Source: an uncultured Bacteroidales bacterium (lineage in GTDB: Bacteria; Bacteroidota; Bacteroidia; Bacteroidales; Bacteroidaceae). From it: a stretch of 49,850 nucleotides of DNA. The stretch lies in contig CACWIN010000006.1 in assembly GCA_902760965.1 (NCBI GenBank), forward strand, positions 1 to 49,850, read 5' to 3'. The stretch's first letter is position 1; every line of letters starts with the position of its first letter. The notes under the pieces are model-generated. The model was not told where the DNA came from. It worked only from the letters and a program-made list of their open reading frames with translations, and ran no database searches. Positions 45,430-49,850 of this stretch are shown here, piece by piece. The position numbers and the translations under genes are program-made.

Positions 45430-45830
45430 TACTCATTGCAGGAATTTGCCATTTCATCGACTAATCGGGACATTACAGACTGTAGCTTTGGGGTTAATTG
45501 CTCCGTTGTCCAGAGCTTATTGTCTGTAAAAAGGAACGCAACGGCAAGAGCTGTCCCACTGTTCTTAAGAGTCTCTTTAAGCGGTCCTGATGAGGTGCGG
45601 TAAAACTCTCTTATCTGACGCTTTATCCTGTTACGGTCCACAGCATGCTTAAAATGACGCTTGGGTGCGCTGATAAGAATCTTTACCCTGCTATTGTCGG
45701 TCAATGGCACTCGCATCCACACAAGCCTGATAGGGAAAGAGCTGATGGAGCGGTTTCCCTTTGAAAAAAGAGCTTCGATTAGCGTTCCGCTACAAAGACG
45801 CTCCTCCTTGCTGAATGTGTTCAATGCCAT
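45429..45830 (-). CDS. rnpA: Ribonuclease P protein component
   Basis: The 133-residue basic protein helps the RNase P RNA bind precursor tRNA. It starts with [21 protein letters not shown] and carries the RNR signature [23 protein letters not shown] central strand region ([18 protein letters not shown]) matches the RnpA fold. It lies between hemD and yidD, the order usual in Bacteroidetes, and not next to rpmH as in many other bacteria. Confidence 0.96.
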   Translation of the reverse strand: MALNTFSKEERLCSGTLIEALFSKGNRSISSFPIRLVWMRVPLTDNSRVKILISAPKRHFKHAVDRNRIKRQIREFYRTSSGPLKETLKNSGTALAVAFLFTDNKLWTTEQLTPKLQSVMSRLVDEMANSCNE

Positions 45831-45843
45831 TATGAAAACAAAA

Positions 45844-45887
45844 CAGGGTTTCCGAATACAGGCTGCCGCCTGAAATCAGGAACCCTG
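45844..45887 (-). promoter_or_regulatory. Nested hairpin in the hemD-rnpA gap
   Basis: CAGGGTTTCC (45844-45853) pairs with GGAACCCTG (45879-45887), with one bulged T. An inner hairpin CAGGC/GCCTG (45859-45863 with 45868-45872) closes a 4-nt loop. It lies 13 bp before the rnpA start and lacks a clear T-run, so it may be a weak terminator or a translational or processing element. Confidence 0.5.
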
Positions 45888-45904
45888 GTATGGATTATAA
45901 ACAA

Positions 45905-46648
45905 TTACTTGTTTGCAGCAAGCCACTGGTCAATGGCAGCCGACATTGATGTGATTCCGGGAACGGGAGCTTCAATGTCAAGACGCAGACCTGCATCGCG
46001 TATTGCCATAGCGGTAGTTCCGCCAAAACAACCTATCACTTTGTCACCCTGAACAAAATCAGGTGCGTTCTGCTTAAGAGACTCTATTCCGGCGGGGCTG
46101 AAGAATACCAGCATATCGTAATCATCAAGTTCGCCGGCCTGGAATTCATTGCTTACCGTACGATACATGACAGCCTCGGTATGGGCAATCTTGTTGGCAT
46201 CAAGCAAAGCCTTGAGCTCGCCGGTATGCACGTTTGACATGGGAATGAAATACTTTTCGGTCTTGTGCTTGAGTATAGGGGCCATAAGGCTGTCTACCTT
46301 ACCTGTATTTCCAAAAAAGACCTTACGCTTGCGGTACTGGACATACTTTTGTATATACAGCGACACTGTCTCGGTTATGCAGAAATATTTCATGTCCTCA
46401 GGGATGTTGACTCTCATTTCGGCACAAAGATTAAAGAAATGATCTACTGCATGACGCGATGTGAACACAACGGCGGTGTGATCAAGGATATTAACGTGCT
46501 GCTGTCTGAAATCCTTTACAGGAAGCGGCTCAACACGAATAAAAGGCTTGAATACAAACTCAATGCCATATTTCTCAGCCAGGTCAAAATAGGGAGACTT
46601 GCCTGTTGTAGGCTGCGGCTGTGAAATGAGAACCTTCTTAACTTTCAA
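45905..46648 (-). CDS. hemD: Uroporphyrinogen-III synthase
   Basis: The 247-residue protein has the two-domain HemD fold, with a weak but recognisable sequence: VKKVLISQPQPTTG at the start, VVFTSRHAVDHFF in domain 1, YFIPMSNVHTGELKALL, and LVFFSPAGIESL with GCFGGTTAMAIRDAGL in domain 2. The enzyme closes and inverts the D ring of hydroxymethylbilane to give uroporphyrinogen III for heme and other tetrapyrroles. The gene follows the DUF4271-type gene by 12 bp, as in other Bacteroidetes. No other heme gene is in the window. Confidence 0.9.
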   Translation of the reverse strand: MKVKKVLISQPQPTTGKSPYFDLAEKYGIEFVFKPFIRVEPLPVKDFRQQHVNILDHTAVVFTSRHAVDHFFNLCAEMRVNIPEDMKYFCITETVSLYIQKYVQYRKRKVFFGNTGKVDSLMAPILKHKTEKYFIPMSNVHTGELKALLDANKIAHTEAVMYRTVSNEFQAGELDDYDMLVFFSPAGIESLKQNAPDFVQGDKVIGCFGGTTAMAIRDAGLRLDIEAPVPGITSMSAAIDQWLAANK

Positions 46649-46660
46649 AGTATGTACGGT

Positions 46661-47353
46661 TTAAGTTAAACTAATAAATCTGCCCCAAATGACAAATGTC
46701 AACAACATAGGAACAATTTCGAACGCGCAAAGGTACATAATTATTCCCATATTCAATCGTTTATTCTTAAATATGACGGTTTTTATCTTGAAAACTCTTC
46801 CAATAACCACCAAAAAACGCACAATAAACACAAAAATGAGCAAAAGCAAATTGGGTAAACCTACAAATAATGCCAAAACGGATAACAACAGGATCAGGAA
46901 ACCGGCGCCAGCATAAGTGGTAACAAAAAAGCAGTTCCACCGGGTGGGTTTAAGCATTATTGTTTGCGACTTGAAAAGAAATGTATTTACCATCTGGTAA
47001 ATAGCAAGTTTGATACCAAACACAACCGAAATCAGACCTGAAAACGAGAGCAAGTCCAGCAATTGTTCAGGATTGGAGTACGCGCAGTTCCTGGTATAAA
47101 CCAATATTGCTATTCCTATGCAGAACGAAGAGAGTATAAATATTGAGACAAAACCAAACGAGGAATACGGAGGGAAACATACATCGCGGTCCGGATTCCT
47201 GAACCGGTACATTGATTTGACTGTCTTGATATAATACGCCCTGAACGGGCCCATTGCAAACAGCAAGAGCAAAAATACAACTATAATGGCGCAGACCAAC
47301 CAGTCGTTGACTGCGGCAGGACTGTTCAGCAGAAGGGACGGAACAGGATTCAT
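46661..47353 (-). CDS. DUF4271-type multi-pass membrane protein
   Basis: This 230-residue protein has about six hydrophobic segments (for example VCAIIVVFLLLLFAMGPF, FGFVSIFILSSFCIGIAILV, LPNLLLLIFVFIVRFLVVIG) and short polar loops, so it is an inner-membrane protein. The sequence and its place before hemD match the Bacteroidetes family DUF4271, which has no assigned function. Its start overlaps the stop of the LOG-type gene by four bases (ATGA), which indicates coupling. A structural or transport role is possible but not shown. Confidence 0.8.
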   Translation of the reverse strand: MNPVPSLLLNSPAAVNDWLVCAIIVVFLLLLFAMGPFRAYYIKTVKSMYRFRNPDRDVCFPPYSSFGFVSIFILSSFCIGIAILVYTRNCAYSNPEQLLDLLSFSGLISVVFGIKLAIYQMVNTFLFKSQTIMLKPTRWNCFFVTTYAGAGFLILLLSVLALFVGLPNLLLLIFVFIVRFLVVIGRVFKIKTVIFKNKRLNMGIIMYLCAFEIVPMLLTFVIWGRFISLT

Positions 47354-47937
47354 CGGTCAATATTAACCTTGCTGGTTATATTGTCCCAATCGGGCACAGT
47401 ATCAATAAGGGACATTGCCTGCTCGGGAGTTTCGGCTACAGCCCACAGATCTTTAAAGACCGGATTCATGAACCCACGTTGAGCAGTACGTTCAAGCATC
47501 TGGAGCATAGGATCGTAGTAATGGTCCGTATTCAGAATGACAATTGGCTTTACAAACAGGCCCAGCATCTTCCAGGTAATGATCTCAAACAGTTCCTCAA
47601 AAGTGCCTGTTCCTCCGGGGAGTGCAACTACGGCATCGGCCATCTGAGCCATGCGGCTTTTGCGTTCATGCATGTTGGGAGTAATTATGGTCTCAGTAAG
47701 CCCCTTATGGAGCCAGCCGTTATCAACCATGAACTGAGGGATAATACCTATGGAGACACCGCCGGCATTAAGAGCACCGTTCTCAACAGCAGCCATCAGA
47801 CCCGTACTTCCGGCACCTGACACAAGCCTCTTGCCTGCTTTTGCAATAAGCCCACCTAACATATAAGCAGCATCCACGAACACCTTCTCGGCCTCCGCGC
47901 TAGAGGCTCCATACACTACCACAGTCTTTCTTTCCAT
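47350..47937 (-). CDS. LOG-type Rossmann-fold nucleotide hydrolase (TIGR00730)
   Basis: The 195-residue cytoplasmic protein has the LOG family signature PGGTGTFEELFEIITWKMLG, in which the PGGxGTxxE motif carries the catalytic Glu. GAGSTGLMAAVENGALNAGG forms the nucleotide site and VVYGASSAEAEK is the first Rossmann strand-loop. Family members are 5'-phosphoribohydrolases that release bases from nucleoside monophosphates, including cytokinin-type ones in plants and some bacteria. The natural substrate in Bacteroidales is not known. It opens the putative operon LOG-DUF4271-hemD-rnpA-yidD-TatD and is preceded by an inverted repeat. Confidence 0.9.
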   Translation of the reverse strand: MERKTVVVYGASSAEAEKVFVDAAYMLGGLIAKAGKRLVSGAGSTGLMAAVENGALNAGGVSIGIIPQFMVDNGWLHKGLTETIITPNMHERKSRMAQMADAVVALPGGTGTFEELFEIITWKMLGLFVKPIVILNTDHYYDPMLQMLERTAQRGFMNPVFKDLWAVAETPEQAMSLIDTVPDWDNITSKVNIDR

Positions 47938-47944
47938 TTTTTAC

Positions 47945-48008
47945 TTTGGCTGTTGGCTGTTGGCTATTGGCCGGATGGAAGTTAACAGCCAATAGCTAAT
48001 AGCCAATG
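47945..48008. repeat. Inverted GCCAATAGC-type repeat with CCGGATGGA centre
   Basis: Words of the form GGCTGTTGGC and GGCTATTGGC (47948-47972) face CAGCCAATAGC and TAATAGCCAAT (47986-48007) across a centre containing CCGGATGGA. The element can fold back on itself. It fills the gap between ahcY and the LOG-type gene and shares its arms and centre with the copy at 49491-49611. Confidence 0.75.
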
Positions 48009-48012
48009 TTTT

Positions 48013-49431
48013 CTAATATCTGTAGTGTTCTGCTTTGTAGGGGCCTTCAACAGGAACACCCAGATAATCAGCCTGAGCCTGAGTGAGTTTTGAAAGATGT
48101 ACTCCGATGCGCTCCAGATGCAGGCGAGCTACCTCCTCGTCAAGATGCTTGGGCAGACGGTATACGTCAACAGGATACTGCTTGTTAAAGAGTTCTATCT
48201 GAGCCAGCGTCTGATTGGTAAAGCTGTTGCTCATTACAAAACTGGGGTGACCGGTAGCGCAACCCAGGTTTACCAGACGGCCATCGGCCAGCAGGATAAT
48301 GCTGTGACCATCGGCAAAGAAATAGCGGTCAACCTGCGGTTTTACGTTCTGGCACTTTATGCCGGGTATCTTTTTGAGTTTGTCAACCTGAATCTCGCTG
48401 TCAAAGTGACCTATGTTACATACGATAGCCTGGTCGGGCATAACCTTCATGTGCTCGGTTGTTATGACATCAATGTTACCGGTGGTAGTCACGAATATAT
48501 TGCCAAGAGGAGCGGCCTCGTCCATGGTTACTACTTCGTAGCCCTCCATTGCGGCTTGCAGTGCGCATATAGGGTCTATCTCGGTAACAAGTACGCGGGC
48601 GCCGTATGAACGCATACTCTGGGCGCAGCCCTTACCTACCTCACCGTAACCGCAAACTACACATACCTTACCGGCAATCATAACATCGGTAGCACGCTTT
48701 ATTCCATCGGCCAGTGACTCACGGCAACCGTACAGGTTGTCAAACTTGCTCTTGGTAACAGAGTCGTTCACGTTAAAGGCGGGGAACAGAAGTTCGCCGT
48801 TCTGCTGCATACGATACAGACGATGTACGCCGGTTGTGGTCTCCTCGCTGACACCCTTTATGTTCTTGGCCATGTTCTGCCAGTAATCAGCACCTTTTAC
48901 TTTTGCAACCTCCTTGAGAGCTTTCAAAAGCTCGGCTTCATCGGCGGATTCTGCCTGATAATCCAAAGCCTTGGAATCTTTCTCGCCCTTAACGCCAAGA
49001 TGAATCATCAGTGTGGCATCGCCTCCGTCATCGACTATCATATTGGGACCTCCCTCCGGGAAGTTAAGAGCCTGCAGGGTGCACCACCAGTATTCCTGAG
49101 CGGTCTCGCCCTTCCATGCAAATACAGCGGCACTTCCGGCAGCAGCAATTGCAGCGGCGGCATGATCCTGTGTTGAATATATGTTGCACGAGCACCAACG
49201 GATCTGGGCGCCCAGCTCATGCAGAGTCTCTATAAGGACTGCTGTCTGGATGGTCATATGAAGTGAACCCATTATACGGGCTCCCTTTAGGGGTTTTGAA
49301 TCACGGTACTTGTCGCGGAGAGCCATAAGTCCGGGCATCTCCTTCTCGGCCATCTCTATCTCCTTACGGCCAAAATCGGCCAGATTGATATCTGCCACTT
49401 TGTAGGGCAGGTTAGTGTACAGTTCGTTCAT
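48013..49431 (-). CDS. ahcY: S-adenosylhomocysteine hydrolase
   Basis: The 472-residue enzyme splits S-adenosylhomocysteine into adenosine and homocysteine and keeps methylation reactions running. Substrate-binding motifs [29 protein letters not shown] and [11 protein letters not shown] are present. The NAD-binding Rossmann motif is [12 protein letters not shown], and the C-terminal [10 protein letters not shown] carries the Lys and Tyr that close the NAD site of the neighbouring subunit. Length and motifs are complete. The ATG at 49431 is preceded by a -7 box. Confidence 0.98.
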   Translation of the reverse strand: MNELYTNLPYKVADINLADFGRKEIEMAEKEMPGLMALRDKYRDSKPLKGARIMGSLHMTIQTAVLIETLHELGAQIRWCSCNIYSTQDHAAAAIAAAGSAAVFAWKGETAQEYWWCTLQALNFPEGGPNMIVDDGGDATLMIHLGVKGEKDSKALDYQAESADEAELLKALKEVAKVKGADYWQNMAKNIKGVSEETTTGVHRLYRMQQNGELLFPAFNVNDSVTKSKFDNLYGCRESLADGIKRATDVMIAGKVCVVCGYGEVGKGCAQSMRSYGARVLVTEIDPICALQAAMEGYEVVTMDEAAPLGNIFVTTTGNIDVITTEHMKVMPDQAIVCNIGHFDSEIQVDKLKKIPGIKCQNVKPQVDRYFFADGHSIILLADGRLVNLGCATGHPSFVMSNSFTNQTLAQIELFNKQYPVDVYRLPKHLDEEVARLHLERIGVHLSKLTQAQADYLGVPVEGPYKAEHYRY

Positions 49432-49450
49432 GTAATTTAATTTAAGTTCG

Positions 49451-49458
49451 CAAAGATA
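49451..49458 (-). promoter_or_regulatory. -7 box for ahcY
   Basis: The minus strand reads TATCTTTG, a full TAnnTTTG match, 20 bp upstream of the ATG, giving a very short leader. Confidence 0.55.
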
Positions 49459-49490
49459 GTAAAAAACTTTGGCTTTGGCTTTTAGACTTT

Positions 49491-49611
49491 GGCATTTGGC
49501 TATTAGCTATTGGCTATTAGCTATTGGCTCAATACGATTTGAGCGGGCCTTTGGCCCGAAAGCCGCGCACCGGATGGAGGCCAATAGCCAATAGCTAACA
49601 GCCAATAGCCA
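49491..49611. repeat. Inverted GCCAATAGC-type repeat with internal hairpin
   Basis: An arm of TTTGGCTATTAGCTATTGGC words (about 49496-49529) faces an arm of GCCAATAGC and GCTAACAGC words (49580-49611). Between them are a small hairpin CGGGCC/GGCCCG (near 49544-49558) and CCGGATGGA, which also occurs in the copy at 47945-48008. The element lies between the rpsO terminator and the ahcY promoter. Confidence 0.78.
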
Positions 49612-49664
49612 GAAATGAAAAAAGAAGGGGTGACCAATCGGTTCACCCCTTCTTTTTTCATTTC
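49612..49664. terminator. rpsO terminator with a 22-bp perfect stem
   Basis: The arms 49612-49633 and 49643-49664 are perfectly complementary over 22 bp with a 9-nt loop. The A-rich and T-rich stem base serves as the T tract in both directions. It begins 5 bp after the rpsO stop. Confidence 0.9.
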
Positions 49665-49669
49665 TAGCC

Positions 49670-49850
49670 TTACTTACGCAGACCCAGAGCCTTGACAATG
49701 GCGCGGTAGCGCTCAATGTCTCTCTCCTTGAGGTAGTTGAGCAGTCTCCTGCGCTTACCTACCAGCTGGGTCAGTGCCCTTTCAGTGCTATAATCCTTAC
49801 GGTTCTCCTTAAGATGTTCCGTCAAATGGGAAATACGGTATGAGAACAAG
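49670..49850 (-). CDS. rpsO: Ribosomal protein S15, C-terminal part
   Basis: The minus strand encodes the last 59 residues of S15 and a TAA at 49670-49672; the start lies beyond the window. The visible sequence reads [20 protein letters not shown], then [16 protein letters not shown] and ends ALGLRK, the conserved S15 C-terminus. S15 binds 16S rRNA and helps build the small-subunit platform. It is followed by a long terminator hairpin. Confidence 0.96.
   Translation of the reverse strand, partial: LFSYRISHLTEHLKENRKDYSTERALTQLVGKRRRLLNYLKERDIERYRAIVKALGLRK

Noticed and set aside
48097-48609. 170-codon open frame on + opposite ahcY
   Set aside because: Antisense to the conserved C-terminal half of AhcY; its sequence mirrors that gene.
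49507-49716. 69-codon open frame on - covering the repeat and the end of rpsO
   Set aside because: It crosses repeat DNA and the terminator and is out of frame with the clear S15 sequence.

Overview
The window looks like a chromosomal segment of a gut or rumen Bacteroidales, most like Prevotella or its relatives. The evidence is tandem SusC/SusD pairs, Bacteroidetes-type -7 boxes (TAnnTTTG) in front of many genes, lipoprotein signals of the SSC or VSC type, T9SS-like C-terminal tails on several secreted proteins, no clear Shine-Dalgarno sequences, and the neighbour order hemD-rnpA-yidD. I see no insertion sequence, integrase, rRNA or CRISPR array.

Layout. (1) 1-5520: the start of a GH95 fucosidase-type lipoprotein (-), then on the + strand a xylulokinase-GH8 oligoxylanase pair and a separate FAS1 (fasciclin) lipoprotein. 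(2) 5597-9841 (-): a CotH-family secreted protein, then an ECF sigma factor operon with a small putative anti-sigma membrane protein and a Spy/CpxP-like periplasmic protein. (3) 10083-42488 (-): a 32-kb polysaccharide utilisation locus. In transcription order it holds a cytoplasmic GH43, a giant FAS1 lipoprotein, SusC, SusD, a second FAS1 lipoprotein, a second SusC, a second SusD, three tandem giant secreted paralogues of about 1370 residues, and two exported GH43 enzymes. (4) 42489-43150: an intergenic region with tRNA-Gln(TTG) and a candidate small RNA that has its own promoter and terminator. (5) 43151-49850 (-): housekeeping genes tyrS, TatD-type hydrolase, yidD, rnpA, hemD, a DUF4271-type membrane protein, a LOG-type protein, ahcY and the end of rpsO.

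How the genes may work together. GH43, GH8 Rex-type and xylulokinase functions point to xylan or arabinoxylan side-chain and oligosaccharide use. In this reading exported GH43s trim glycan, SusC/SusD pairs import oligomers, the GH8 enzyme and the cytoplasmic GH43 release xylose, and XylB phosphorylates xylulose. No endoxylanase and no PUL regulator (HTCS, SusR or AraC type) is in view, so the substrate assignment is inference.

The most unusual element is the set of three tandem giant proteins (13259-26022). They share an N-terminal CBM-like beta module, an invariant central motif, an Ig-like domain, a divergent middle module, a helical stalk, a C-terminal beta-sandwich and a T9SS-like tail. 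Two of the genes have a recognisable promoter and all three have their own terminator hairpin. Together with FAS1 lipoproteins in the positions where surface glycan-binding proteins normally sit, they suggest an undescribed surface glycan-capture apparatus.
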